Below are positions 35,134-45,204 of a DNA stretch of 64,000 bases, piece by piece. Each line of letters starts with the position of its first letter. Position 1 is the stretch's first letter. Source of the stretch: Paragorgia papillata (Eukaryota > Cnidaria > Anthozoa > Scleralcyonacea > Coralliidae); the NCBI GenBank assembly GCA_035771165.1, contig JAWNZC010000234.1, positions 3,877,001 to 3,941,000 of the forward strand. The letters run 5' to 3'. Under the pieces are notes generated by a model. That model was not told the DNA's origin. It saw only the letters and a program-made list of their open reading frames with translations, and ran no database searches. Position numbers and translations under genes: made by a program.

Positions 35134-36151
35134 CCGGGTGGCGCAAAAAAATGTTCCCCCTCTTTGACACATTGTAATTAAAAAACTGAAAAAGCTATCT
35201 TATACAAATAAAATTTATTGAACGTAGTTATGTCTAACTTAAATTTTGATGTATGCCTTGCACATTTCTATAAAATATTAGCCGAGATATAGGCGTTTAC
35301 ACTCAATGTAGCGTTTTTGGAAGAAGCGACAAATGGCAAAAATGGTCTATTAATTTGCATTATGGTAATAAAATGGTAGAAACACGCAAAAGTAAGAACA
35401 AATATTTGTCAGCGTCGTCCGATAAATTCTCATTCATTAGGAAATGCATGCCCATCAACCTCAATACAACGTCTTGCGCGGGAAAGCATGCAGTCGAACG
35501 CATTTTCGATCATTTCCTGCTCCAAGTTGTTACACGCCATAATAATCGCTTCTCGAAGCTCTCTCAAATTGCTTGGCTGTTGCTGAGTAGGCACGTTCCA
35601 AAATTGATCTTTTAAATATCCCCAAAGAAATAAATCACACACGGTCAAGTCAGGGGAGCGTGGAGGCCAGGGCCAATCGCCGCGTTTACTCATGAGCCGA
35701 TCTGGAAATTGGCCACGGAGATAGCGTATGGTTGCATTGCTCGTGTGAGAAGGAGCTCCATCTTGTTGCCAATTTATTCGAACGATGAGCAGTATTATTG
35801 GTATCTTTAAAAGATACTTCTAATGCATTATTCTTCTAATCTTTAAACATGTAAACACCGCATATCTGAAAAAAAACACTTTACTTTAGATTGTTTGTCA
35901 ACACCTATCGTGCAATTTGCAAACAACCTCGTTGAGTCGCCATTTTTGCCATTTGTCTCTTCTTCCAAAAATTCAACCTTGAGTTTAAACGCCTATATCT
36001 CGGCTAATATTTTATAGAAATGTGCAAGGCATACATCAAAATTTAAGTTATACACAACTACGTTCAATAAATTTTATTTGTATAAGATAGCTTTTTCTGT
36101 TTTTTAATTACAATGAGTCAAAGAGGCGGAACCTTTTTTTGCGCCACCCGG
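35134..36151 (-). mobile_element. Deleted mariner-type element, ~170-bp TIRs, TA target
   Basis: The left end CCGGGTGGCGCAAAAAAATG and right end TTTTTTTGCGCCACCCGG are inverted, and similarity continues for about 170 bases including GCCGAGATATAGGCGTTTA and its inverse. TA stands outside both ends (35132-35133, 36152-36153). The 1018-bp copy keeps only the C-terminal part of its transposase. Confidence 0.9.
35430..35785 (-). pseudogene. mariner transposase, C-terminal part
   Basis: The minus-strand frame begins without an ATG, reading INWQQDGAPSHTSNATIRYL, then WPPRSPDLTVCDLFLWGYLKD in two overlapping parts. These are the second and third catalytic Asp motifs of mariner-family DDD transposases (QQDGAP and RSPDLxxxDLFLWG). 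The N-terminal DNA-binding part and first Asp are deleted, so it cannot be active. The frame ends ...RCIEVDGHAFPNE near 35430. Confidence 0.87.
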
Positions 36152-36830
36152 TATATCTTATTTTTATTTTCTTAGTACGTTAGTACGGCAGTACTTGGAC
36201 ATATATATCTTATTTTTATTTTCTTAGTACGTTAGTACGGCAGTACTTGGACATATATATCTTATTTTTATTTTCTTTATAGTACGTTAGTACGTTAGTA
36301 CGGCAGTACTTGGACATATATATCTTATTTTTATTTTCTTAGTACGTTAGTACGGCAGTACTTGGACATATATATCTTATTTTTATTTACTTAGACATAT
36401 ATATCTTATTTTTATTTTCTTAGTACGTTAGTACGGCAGTATTTGGACATATATCTTATTTTTATTTTCTTAGTACGTTAGTACGGCAGTACTTGGACAT
36501 ATATATCTTATTTTTATTTTCTTAGTACGTTAGTACGTTAGTACTTGGACATATATATCTTATTTTTATTTCTTAGACATATATATCTTATTTTTATTTT
36601 CTTAGACATATATATCTTATTTTTATTTTCTTAGTACGTTAGTACGTTAGTACGGCAGTACTTGGACATATATATCTTATTTTTATTTTATTAGACATAT
36701 ATATCTTATTTTTATTTACTTAGACATATATATCTTATTTTTATTTTATTAGACATATATATCTTATTTTTATTTTCTTAGTACGTTAGTACGTTAGTAC
36801 GGCAGTACTTACACATATATATCTTTTTTT

Positions 36831-37830
36831 TTCTTTCTTAGATTTAAGTACATAAAAAACAATTCTAATGTTTGCTATAGCTCTCAAACGCAACCCTTCT
36901 AGTTATATTATATGAGTTATATTACAACATAAAATAATAACATTCAAACAGAAAACAAAACACCCTTAGTACGTTATTCACCGTAACAAGAAAAAAAAGT
37001 AAAAAAGGCATTCCTATTTTGAGCATGGTATAACATTAACATAATTACATACTGCAGGCCCAACACACAAAAAAATAGAAGAGCAAAAAAGAATTCTGTC
37101 ATTCTCATGGCAGCAGAAGGATGCTGTTATTGATGGCCATCCTCTAGGTTGAACCTTCTTGAGAAGACCCAAGCAAATACACAATTACCAGACATTCAGA
37201 GCAGCTGGTACAGCACTGAGTCATCCTGTACATACATGTACAGTGCTATTAAAATGTTACTAATTCGTATGCAGTGATTAAAAAACAAGAGAGTGGTATG
37301 ACAAGAAGGTGATTGTAATCTAAAGCCAAATGAAAGATTTGAGCAAATTACAAGCTATGATGAATGCTTAACAAGAACGAGCATAGTTTTAACCACAAAA
37401 GCACAAGAACCATATGTATTGATTAGAAAGTAAACAAAGATATTTATAACTCATTCACTCCGTTTTATATTGTTAAAATTGTTGAATTAAAATGATTTCT
37501 CTAAACCTACATTGTTTGTAAACTGCTTGCTTGAATCTTTTTCTTTTTCCCGTCTGTTTCATCACTTCGATCGCGATTCATCTCATAATTTATATTCAAG
37601 TGGTGTCTGAAGCAGCATGTCACATCATCATGGCGGCATTGTCATGACCATTTTCCAGCCAAAATTTAATATCTAACTGTTCCAGTGCACACAATCAGAA
37701 TCACTGCATATTTCAAAAATAATATCTCCTTTTACCATGTCATCCGAACTATTTTCCATCCTTAAATCTCAAGAGAACGCCAGTCGCAAGGTTCCAAAAC
37801 AAGGCCACGGTGTTCCAAAAACATCACATG
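36831..37830. other. Interior of 29221-38037 element, no gene recognised
   Basis: I see AT-rich DNA with no coding signature. The last ~200 bases before 38037 contain the TTAATCAC subterminal words. Confidence 0.5.
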
Positions 37831-38043
37831 ACACCCCCGTTAATTTATGTTAATTTATGTTAATCACATTTTAATCACTCGTTGGGGAGTTAAATAGTGG
37901 TTAGTTAATCACTCGACTAATCACCCTTTATACAACGCAATTTTGCCTGGTGATTAACTAATCATGATTAAGAAGTTAATCACTGGTTAACTTCTTAATC
38001 ATGATTAAGTTAATCACTTTTTTATACAACCGGCCCCTGATCT

Positions 38044-38920
38044 GTTACAGACCCTGTTTGTATTTCCAATTCAATGTTTGTGGGCCAAGTTTTGTTTGTC
38101 CGAAAAATCTTTGAGTTTCAAAGTGTTTCTTTCGAACAGCTTGTAAATAAAGTTCGAAGCTTCGAGGCTAAAAACAGGAAGTAATGAGCTTGCATCATCT
38201 TATGCTCAGAGAGCCAATCAGAATGAGATTACGAAAACAAACTTGCGTCACCATGGACGACCGTTGGCTAAATTTTATTTTTCACAGTTTGAAAGATGAA
38301 ACAGACCGAGATCCACGATTCCACGGATAAACGTCTATCTGTTTTAATCGAGACATGATATGTGACTGAAATACGACTCTGGTTCGTGTTAAATCATCAT
38401 ACGTTCACCGTTTGGAAGATGTTCTCAGTGGATTTGCATTTCAGTTTTGAGGAATGATAACAGTCGTTGGCAACATTCAAGATCAAATGTGTCGGGAGTG
38501 GCAGTTCATTTCTATTTTTAATTTACTTTCAAGTATCCATGCAAGTGCGTACTGTTTAAAAGGGACTGAACTGGTCCGCTGGTCCAGCACTCAACGTAAA
38601 GAGCTGTCAACTAAAAAGGGTGATCAGACTGGAACTTTTGTGCCAACCACGAATGAAACTGATGCTGAGGAGTACAAACGTTCAAAAAGAAGCGGTATAC
38701 TTTTATTTCTATGACAAACATTAATTTATCTTATCATCTGTTACTTATACCTTTAGTGCTGAGTTTATTCAGTTAAAGTGAACGTACTAAAACATTCAAA
38801 TGAGTGAGTGAACTCGCTTTCATCGGTGGACCGAATGTATTGAATTGTTTTCTGTAAAATAAAATTGCTTTGATAGATATTAATTTGCAGTTGTGTAAAT
38901 TATATTTGACTTGTCTATAT
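38044..38920. other. Intergenic, no gene recognised
   Basis: Short frames exist but none shows a family motif. Right flank of the 8.8-kb element. Confidence 0.5.
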
Positions 38921-39022
38921 TCTATCTGAATTAGATTCCTTAAGTATAGAAATCACGAAAGTACCACAGGGTGTGAGAATTTCGTTATTTCTATACTTAA
39001 GAAATCCAATAATTCAGATAGA
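38921..39022. repeat. 102-bp foldback element
   Basis: TCTATCTGAATTAGATTCCT followed by TAAGTATAGAAAT is mirrored by ATTTCTATACTTAAG...AATTCAGATAGA. The arms are about 35 bases. Confidence 0.75.
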
Positions 39023-39049
39023 ATCAGTGCACGAACAACGCGAGAATAA

Positions 39050-39370
39050 CGCGTGTTTCATCAAGCTTGTTACAACTTGTCAACTGCAGATTTGTTACGG
39101 CTTGTGTTCACAAGTTGTTACAGGTCTGATGACGACAATATTGTTACGATCTGTTCACAACAAGCTTGCAGCAAGTTGTTGGAACAAGTTGTTACTGGTC
39201 TGATAACGACAATATTGTTCCGGCTTGTCCGAACAACTTGCAACAAGTCTACAAACAACCCGTTGCAGATTTGTCAGGACAAACCGGAACAAGGCATACG
39301 AACGCATCCGGATATCGGCTTGTTCATGACAAGTTGTAACAGACCTGTTACAACATGTGCGTTTCCGGCT
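39050..39370. repeat. Degenerate TTGTTACAA-type array, locus 2
   Basis: Repeats of CAAGTTGTTACAGGTCTG, GACAATATTGTTACGATCTG, CAACAAGCTTGCAGC and the like. The minus-strand Penelope frame runs into it at its 3' end. Confidence 0.82.
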
Positions 39371-39389
39371 GTGTAGCTCGCTACTATAG

Positions 39390-40563
39390 TGTTCCTATGG
39401 GATTTAATTAAAGGCAAATAGTTTGTTGGAAATTCCCTACGCTCGTTTACCGTTTTTACATCTAAAGTGGGATGCCACGACTCCAAAAACATTCTTTGTT
39501 CATAATTTAATACGCCTCGTTCTAAAATTTTGGCATATTTTGGATGTATGTCATGCCCTGATGTCTCCGCGTGCTGCTTAATGGCAGATTCGTTGTTGGT
39601 ACGTCGACCTGGATTATGCTCCTTCCCTCTCGAGTCCCACGAGCGCTTACTTTCTCCAACATACGTGAAGCAACAATCCTTGCACTTGACTTTGTATACG
39701 ATACCCGTCACTTTAAATTCGTCATTCCTGTCCTTTGATATTTTAAAAATACTAGAGAGGGGTTGTAATGGTTTAAGTGTGACCTTAATGTTGACCCGTT
39801 TCAAGGTCCGCTTGATACGCTCCGCTACTCCCTTGACATACGGTAAAACTACAAAACATTCGGCATCCTTTTGCTGTGGTGGAGCTCTTTGACTTTTGCA
39901 TTTGTTTTGGACCGTCTGGATAAACTTACGGTGATACCCATTTACTCTAAGGTCACTACAAACTTTCTCTATTTCCTGTTGACGAAGTTCCTCATTTGTA
40001 GGGATTTCCCCGGCTCTGTGCAATAGCGTGCTAACAACTCCCGCTTTGTGTTGTGACGGATTGTGTGAATCGAAATGCAAATACTTGTTAGTGTGGGTCT
40101 CTTTTCGATAGATAGTTACCTCGACGGGATGGTGTGGTACAGCTGAGATATTACAATCTAAAAATGGTATACATTGCTTTCCTTCAATTTCAACGGGGTG
40201 TTCCATGGTAAACTGTATATGGTGGTTAATAGAATTTAGGTGGGTATAGAAATCTGCAATATGTTTTCGTTTCAGACACACATTAGAGTCGTCAACATAT
40301 CTTCGCCACCAACGTGGTTTTGACGGAAATGTTGCCAAAGCCTTCGTTTCTATAGACTGCATGACGAGCTCAGCAATGACGGCACTGACCGGTGAACCCA
40401 TAGCGCATCCAAAAATCTGGTGGTAGTAGGTGCCCTCGAACACAAAAAAACTGTTTTCGAGTACAAGCCTTAAGAGGTCAATGACATGGTGTTTTTCAAG
40501 ATCAGTATGTTGTTTCCAAGCGTCGTCTTCATTTAACCTCGTTTCCACTACCTGTATAGCCAA
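39390..40563 (-). pseudogene. Penelope-like RT C-terminal half and GIY-YIG endonuclease
   Basis: The frame covers the RT palm end (HQIFGCAMGSPVSAVIAELV, then the catalytic YVDDSNV, IPFLDC) and a linker leading to a GIY-YIG nuclease: VYKVKCKDCCFTYVGESKRS, then H..GRRTNNESAIKQHAETSGH. The nuclease nicks DNA for target-primed reverse transcription. There is no ATG at the start; the frame begins in the middle of RT because of a frameshift at the junction with 40558-40865. After FPTNYLPLI the frame runs on into flanking TTGTTACAA repeat DNA. Confidence 0.86.
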
Positions 40564-40901
40564 GGAAATTGGTATGGATGTATAAACAACGAAACGACAT
40601 CGAAGGATACGATGATTTCATCTTCTTCAATTACATGAGTTGAGACAAAATTTGCTAACTCTTTAGAGTTCTTTATCATGCTTTCACTTTGGTATTTGAG
40701 AAGATTCAAAAGTTTAGTTAGGTATTTCGACACCGAATAGGTGGGAGAACCAACGCAGGAATTAATTGGCCTCATCGGGATGCTGTTGGTGTTGTCTTCC
40801 AGGGTTAAGTGACCTTCCTTAGGTGTTAAGTTGACTTTATGAATTTTGGGAAACCCGTAAAACATCGCTGGCGTCGAGTCGGCAGGTCGTAATGTTCTAT
40901 A
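40558..40901 (-). pseudogene. Penelope-like RT, middle part (fingers)
   Basis: The frame reads FYGFPKIHKVN, MRPINSCVGSPTYSVSKYL, IKNSKELANFV and IIVSFDVVSLF, the RT fingers and motif A region (Asp in SFDVVSLF). A one-base slip in the run TTTGTTTATAC just after it puts the rest of RT in another frame. Upstream it joins the segment at 41321-41465 once the MITE is removed. Confidence 0.84.
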
Positions 40902-41320
40902 CAGTAAATATCCGCTTGTAAGAACCTAGTGATTTAAGAACCTGTAGGCAGAAATTTTGGATTTTAATACCCTAAAATATAAGAACCTGTTTAGCCAACC
41001 AAAGCCACAAGGGTCTTATATGAAGAGTCACTCTGAATAATGAAACAGTGCTGTAGCCAAAATGTGGGACTATAAAATATAAATTTGCTATATATTTGGC
41101 CCTTCCATAAAAATATCATTACAGAAATTACATACATACAGTATAATCTCTCTATAACAAAGTGGTTTATATATGTGGTCATATAGCATTTCCCTTAAAG
41201 AAATTTTAAGAACCTATTAAGAACCTATTTTGCCTAAATTGTCAGTAATTACCCCAAAATATAAGAACCTATTTTGCCAGACTTGAAAAAATCTAGGTTC
41301 TTACACGTGGGTGTTTACTG
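40902..41320. mobile_element. 419-bp MITE with CAGTAAA termini and TA TSD
   Basis: CAGTAAATATCCGCTTGTAA at the left and TTACACGTGGGTGTTTACTG at the right are imperfect inverses, followed by the well-matched GAACCTAG. TA flanks both sides (40900-40901, 41321-41322). Inside, AAGAACCT(A/G)TTTTGCC-like phrases recur. Removing it plus one TA makes the Penelope frame continuous (GFIKEEEY|RTLRPADS), which proves the boundaries. Confidence 0.85.
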
Positions 41321-41465
41321 TATTCTTCTTCCTTGATAAAGCCCGAATTTTTAAGATCAAGAAGTTTGCGCTGTATGACTGAAGTTGTTTTTGAGGTTGG
41401 ATTTCTTCTCTTATCTGTGATAGGTTGGTAAGTATTCCTGTCTTGCAACATGGCTATAATTCCTT
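41321..41465 (-). pseudogene. Penelope-like RT, N-terminal part
   Basis: The minus-strand frame reads MLQDRNTYQPITDKRRNPTS and LQRK-type helices ending LLDLKNSGFIKEEEY. This is the typical start of a Penelope RT thumb-side N-terminus (ILxDxxTYxPI). The 5' end is cut at the head-to-head junction near 41470. Confidence 0.75.
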
Positions 41466-41474
41466 AGTGACTAT

Positions 41475-42030
41475 AAGTGACCTTAGAGTAAATGGGTATC
41501 ACCGTAAGTTTATCCAGACGGTCCAAAACAAATGCAAAAGTCAAAGAGCTCCACCACAGCGAAAGGATGCCGAATATTTTGTAGTTTTACCGTATGTCAA
41601 GGGAGTAGCGGAGCGTATCAAGCGGACCTTGGAACGAGTCAACATTAAGGTCGCACCTAAACCATTACAACCCCTCTCTAGTATTTTTAAAATACCAAAG
41701 GACAGGAATGACGAATTTAAAGTGACGGGTATCGTATACAAAGTCAAGTGCAAGGATTGCTGCTTCACATATATATGTTGGAGAAAGTAAGCGCTGGTGG
41801 GACTCGAGAGGGAAGGTGCATAATCCAGGTCGACGTACCAACAACGAATCTGCCATTAAGCAGCACTCGGAGACATCAGGGCATGACATACATCCAAAAT
41901 ATGCCAACATTTTAGAACGAGGCGTATTAAATTATGAACAAAGAATGTTTTTAGGTCGTGGCATTCCACTTTAGATGTAAAAACGGTAAACGAGCGTAGG
42001 GAATTTCCAACAAACTATTTGCCCAAAATA
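41475..42030 (+). pseudogene. Inverted partial Penelope-like copy (linker + GIY-YIG)
   Basis: The plus-strand sequence matches the minus-strand copy from DLRVNGYHRKFIQTV through the GIY-YIG region with a few substitutions (QRKDAEY versus QQKDAEC). Two extra bases in CATATATATGTTGG shift the frame at the TYVGE motif. Further on, ERRT/ERG-like residues continue in the other frame and stop after MFLG. It lies head to head with the copy at 39390-41465. Confidence 0.85.
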
Positions 42031-42086
42031 TGATTACTTCCCTTCTTGCAGAAACAACTTCTCAACAGCCTCTTCACGCCTTCTCT

Positions 42087-42640
42087 TTAGTTCGTATTAT
42101 AGGCTACGTAAACTATCGGGTTTAGGCAAGGTGACAGATTATATGCACAGTCAACAATAGTCACTACGTTTGGATCAGAAGCTGCTGTCCAAAACTTTTC
42201 ATTGGAAACAAGAAATATTATGGGAGTATATCCATCCACGAAAACCAGTGTGATTAACAACAACATTTTGGTAATTTTTATCTTCTTTGATCTATCGTAC
42301 GGTAGTCCAGTTGTTTGGCTACAAATATTCTTGGTGACGTAAATACCAATGATTATCTTACTGTAGCAAAATTCTATGACGACTACAGGAACAATGAGAG
42401 TCAAAAAGTAATAAAGAAAAACGTATACCAAGTAAGCAAACGCTTGGGCTGATTTGACTTGCCCACCAAACATAAACGCCAAATACAGCGCGATAAATAT
42501 CAAAATCAACGCGCTTATCCAGATAACAAAGATAGCGTTCTTTGTTTGGCGTTTGGTTATAGTCTTCGGTGTATTTTCATCGGATGAACTAAAGCATTGT
42601 AGTGTTCAGTGGCCAATAGAGTCAATCACATTGCTGAAAT
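42087..42640 (-). pseudogene. Class A GPCR relic, TM3 end to TM7
   Basis: On the minus strand the main frame gives membrane segments TM4 (NAIFVIWISALILIFIALYL), TM5 (YFLTLIVPVVVIEFCYSKI), TM6 (KMLLLITLVFVDGYTPIIFL) and TM7 ending CLNPIVYVAY, the NPxxY motif. Upstream, ALVHPMK (the loop after the DRY position) is in another frame and follows an in-frame TGA, so at least one frameshift and one stop are present. The N-terminal half is missing. A rhodopsin-type neuropeptide or amine receptor ancestor is likely; the ligand cannot be told. Confidence 0.72.
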
Positions 42641-42706
42641 ATTAGTGAAGAAAACGCACATCGTCGTGACGATAAATTCATGTTTTCCATGAGAAAAATT
42701 TAAGAC

Positions 42707-43382
42707 ATGCATGTGATGTTAACGCAACATCTGGTGGATTACGAGATTCGTCCAGATTTTCAGCATTTGGCAGTGGATGAGAAAAAATGGAGCAATATGT
42801 CCCACGAGCAAGTTATGGCCAAACTGGAATTGTACGTCAAGAGTGGCATTGACGCGAAGAAAGTCATCGCAAACAAACAAAGAGAAGTGGGTGACCGTTC
42901 AAACGAAGATTCACATTCTTCAAACATGGTCCTCCCGATCACAGCCTCAGACAGTGGTATTACCACCGTTCCAATGCCAATCCTCCGTGCCATGTTTGAA
43001 AAAGCCAACCGGCTTTTACATGCAGAAATACGACAATGTTATTTCAAAACCCAGAGCCACTGATGGATCATTTATTGTCGCAGGTCACGCCAATAGTAAT
43101 ACCATCCATGTCATCACACCTGGGAAAGGGGGATGTCTAAAATATGGCCGGAACTGCGTTAACAGTTCAACTAAGATATGCGAACATATCTTAGCTGTTG
43201 CACAGGTCCGTGAAACATTAGACGAATTCCTGGCTTGGTACCGGAGATCAAAAAGGGGGCCAAAAGTACTAGAAATGACACTCGGAAGTGGTCCGAAGAA
43301 TGCGAGGAAGAAGCCGAGCAGGCGAAAGAGAACGAATGCGATGAAGCCACCTGTAACTGAAGTAGTCGACCTACTTGAATAG
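42707..43382 (+). pseudogene. SWIM zinc-finger protein, 5' part, frameshifted
   Basis: The first frame (from about 42707) carries VDEKKWSNMSHEQVMAKLEL and ends near 43060. The second frame (from about 43040) continues the protein with GSFIVAGHANSNTIHVITPG and a SWIM finger, CLKYGRNCVN...KICEHILAVA, then LDEFLAWYRRSKRGP and a basic tail. SWIM fingers (CxC...CxH type, here C-x5-C...C-x-H) bind DNA or proteins. The pattern recalls a multi-copy SWIM protein family I associate with cnidarians. A one-base shift near 43045 and a TAG at 43380 right before a donor-like GTAAAC suggest a recently damaged gene. Confidence 0.62.
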
Positions 43383-43424
43383 GTAAACACTGGTCCATTT
43401 GCTAATACAGTACCGGTACGTACC

Positions 43425-44217
43425 TTTTGCAGTTCAGACACCGACACAAATCAATTATTGTAATAACTACGTCCATGGAACCGGCCAATTCGCTCAACAC
43501 AATCCTGCGTTTCAAATACCTTCCGCGATTTCTGGAACCGCCCAAGTTGCTCAACACAATCCTGCTTTTTAAATACCTTCCGCGATTTCTGGAACCGCCC
43601 AAGTTGCTCAACACAATCATGCGTTTCAAATACCTTCCGCGATTTCTGGAACCGCCCAAGTTGCTCAACACAATCCTGCGTTTCAAATACCTTCCGCGAT
43701 TTCTGGAACCGCCCAAGTTGCTCAACACCATCCTGTGTTTCAAATATCTTCCGCGATTTCTGGAACCGCCCAAGTTGCTCAACACAATCCTGCGTTTCAA
43801 ATATCTTCCGCGATTTCTGGAACCGCCCAAGTTGCTCAACACAATCCTGCGTATCAAATACCTTCCGCGATTCCGCAACAGTCCTTGTCTTTCAAAATCA
43901 AGTGGGTAACGGGGACACGGGTATCTCGCTGCTATGGATGTAACAGGGAGGTCAGGAATCCTCCAGAAGCTGCACCAGACGACCTGATTGTTGTGTATCG
44001 CGACATACGTCAATATCGAGATCAAAATACGGGGCAAGTGCAGTTTTCAAGCGAGCCACAGAACGTACACTTCCACCTTAGAGCTGCTTGCATCAGAGCA
44101 CGATACCCCAAATTTCCCAGCAACGCTCTTGTCGTACCTACAGATTTCCCACCTCATTTTCGTGCGGAACACATTCAAGACTTACTGCTGAGTTTGGCTG
44201 GGTCCTTTAAGCTGTAA
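43425..44217 (+). CDS. C-terminal exon of SWIM-family protein with 19-residue repeats
   Basis: After an acceptor-like CCTTTTGCAG the plus-strand frame carries a 57-bp minisatellite translated as GTAQVAQHNPAFQISSAIS units, then KIKWVTGTRVSRCYGCNREV, NPP, LIVVYRDIRQYRDQNTGQV and NVHFHLRAACIRARYP, and stops at 44217 after LAGSFKL. This Cys/His-rich tail normally follows a SWIM domain in the same protein family as I recall it. Repeat unit 2 has a TAA in this frame (TTTTTAAATACC), so even if spliced the product would be cut. Because 57 is divisible by 3, all three plus frames are almost open; only this one leads into the conserved tail. Confidence 0.55.
43482..43873. repeat. 57-bp minisatellite, about seven units
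   Basis: Unit: TTCTGGAACCGCCCAAGTTG + CTCAACACAATCCTGCGTTT + CAAATACCTTCCGCGAT, with only 1-3 changes per copy. Within the SWIM-family gene. Confidence 0.93.
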
Positions 44218-44280
44218 CAGATAGTCTAATCAGCGCGAGTATAGTATACGTGACGCAGGTAATTCAATATTTGACTAATT

Positions 44281-45200
44281 TGAGCATGGTTCGAGATTCA
44301 GTTTCAGTTTCAGTTTCAGTTTGTAAAATGAACTATACAAAAATATCTTCTAATCACATTTATGTTTGAAATTTCTACATAAAATTTTAAATAAGCACGT
44401 CTCAATAACAATTTCAGGAATCAAGTTAGTACTTTGCCATAAAGTGGTACACATGATGATTATTATTTATTATAACATGGGTTTGATATAACAACGTTTC
44501 TGATTGGCTGTCGTGCGTGCTCCATAACTCGATGGAGCAAGTTATGGAGCACACCGAAAAAGCGCGGGGGGAAATTTCAAAACAAAAGTGAGTTTTAAAT
44601 GTATTTCTTATGACCTTTTATATTGTCAAAATACTGAGTCATTACATTTATTGAGTAATATAGAACAACGACCCAAAAAACACAAACTATGGGTCTGGGT
44701 AACCGAGCATAAACTGTCCTTTGGTTGGATTTTAGTGAACAAGAAAGACTTGGCTACGAAAATGGCAAAACACAACAACCAAAACGATACGTCAGCTTGT
44801 GAAATGAAATACTATGTTATGAAAGAAATGGCTCATGGTTTAGCGTGTTCCATCGAGTTGGATGTACTCGGCTATCTCCTCGACCATCTCTTACGATTTT
44901 TTCGTGCTCTCCCAATTTCCAGCGTTCATCCATAACTCGATGAAGCACGCTAAACCATGAGTTATTTCTTAACTGGAAAAGTAACCAACCGTCGGAATTT
45001 CGTTTTGCAAATTACCCTCCATGCCATCACCTGCACACAGCGCCGTTTCGATTATTCCTGCAAAGTTAAATTAAGTGAAAAACCAAAAATTTATACCATT
45101 TAGTAATTTCTTACACGATGAAATTTTCATTGATCTGTACGGTTGTTAAAGTGAAGAATATTTAGTTATTTGGTTTTGTTGTATTATTCCAGTAGTGTAA
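44281..45200. other. Intergenic with CAGTTT run and inverted CTCCATAACTCGATG repeats
   Basis: A short TTTCAG run lies near 44299-44323. CTCCATAACTCGATGGAGCA near 44519-44540 (itself palindromic) is matched by GCGTGTTCCATCGAGTTGGA near 44845 and CCATAACTCGATGAAGCACG near 44930, and TCATGGTTTAGCG/CGCTAAACCATGA make a hairpin, so this is probably a degraded foldback element. The frame 44588-44935 shows no family motif. Confidence 0.5.
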
Positions 45201-45204
45201 GTAC

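Larger units (their letters stand above)
35075..36830 (-). repeat. ~50-bp minisatellite, right array, inverted relative to 32225-32755
   Basis: Units TATATATCTTATTTTTATTT + TCTTAGTACGTTAGTACGGCAGTACTTGGACA are the reverse complement of the left array. About 17 copies are seen, several shortened. The mariner at 35134-36151 is inserted in it at a TA. Confidence 0.92.
29221..38037. mobile_element. 8.8-kb DNA element, GGGGCCGGTTGTATAAAA termini, 6-bp TSD TGATCT, composite
   Basis: The left end GGGGCCGGTTGTATAAAA and the right end TTTTTTATACAACCGGCCCC are inverted. TGATCT stands outside both (29215-29220, 38038-38043). Both subterminal ~200 bp are packed with GTGATTAA/TTAATCAC words in both directions. 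A Harbinger-type transposase remnant starts about 240 bp from the left end. The interior has been filled by later elements: a 186-bp foldback, a Harbinger MITE, opposed minisatellites and a mariner. A 6-bp duplication is unusual for PIF/Harbinger (3 bp expected), so the class is tentative. Confidence 0.72.
39390..41470 (-). mobile_element. Penelope-like retroelement, degenerate, with nested MITE
   Basis: A minus-strand Penelope-type coding region runs from about 41465 down to 39390. It is split by a 419-bp MITE (40902-41320) and broken by a one-base frameshift near 40560. A partial copy of its 3' half lies head to head on the plus strand at 41475-42030. Such inverted partial copies are common in Penelope-like elements. 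Confidence 0.82.

Noticed and set aside
32225..36830. Possible CRISPR-like repeats
   Set aside because: Units are contiguous, AT-rich and variable with no unique spacers, in a eukaryotic transposon setting.
38454..38714. 86-codon plus-strand frame
   Set aside because: No motif or supporting context.
42087..42509. An intact small GPCR gene
   Set aside because: Only TM4-TM7 are in frame; upstream parts show a frameshift and stop, so I call it a relic.
43402..44037. Arg/Gly-repeat frame on the minus strand and Leu/Arg-repeat frame on the plus strand
   Set aside because: Shadow frames of the 57-bp minisatellite; only the frame leading into KIKWVTGTRV has conserved sequence.
44588..44935. 115-codon frame on the plus strand
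   Set aside because: No motif; overlaps inverted repeats of a probable foldback element.
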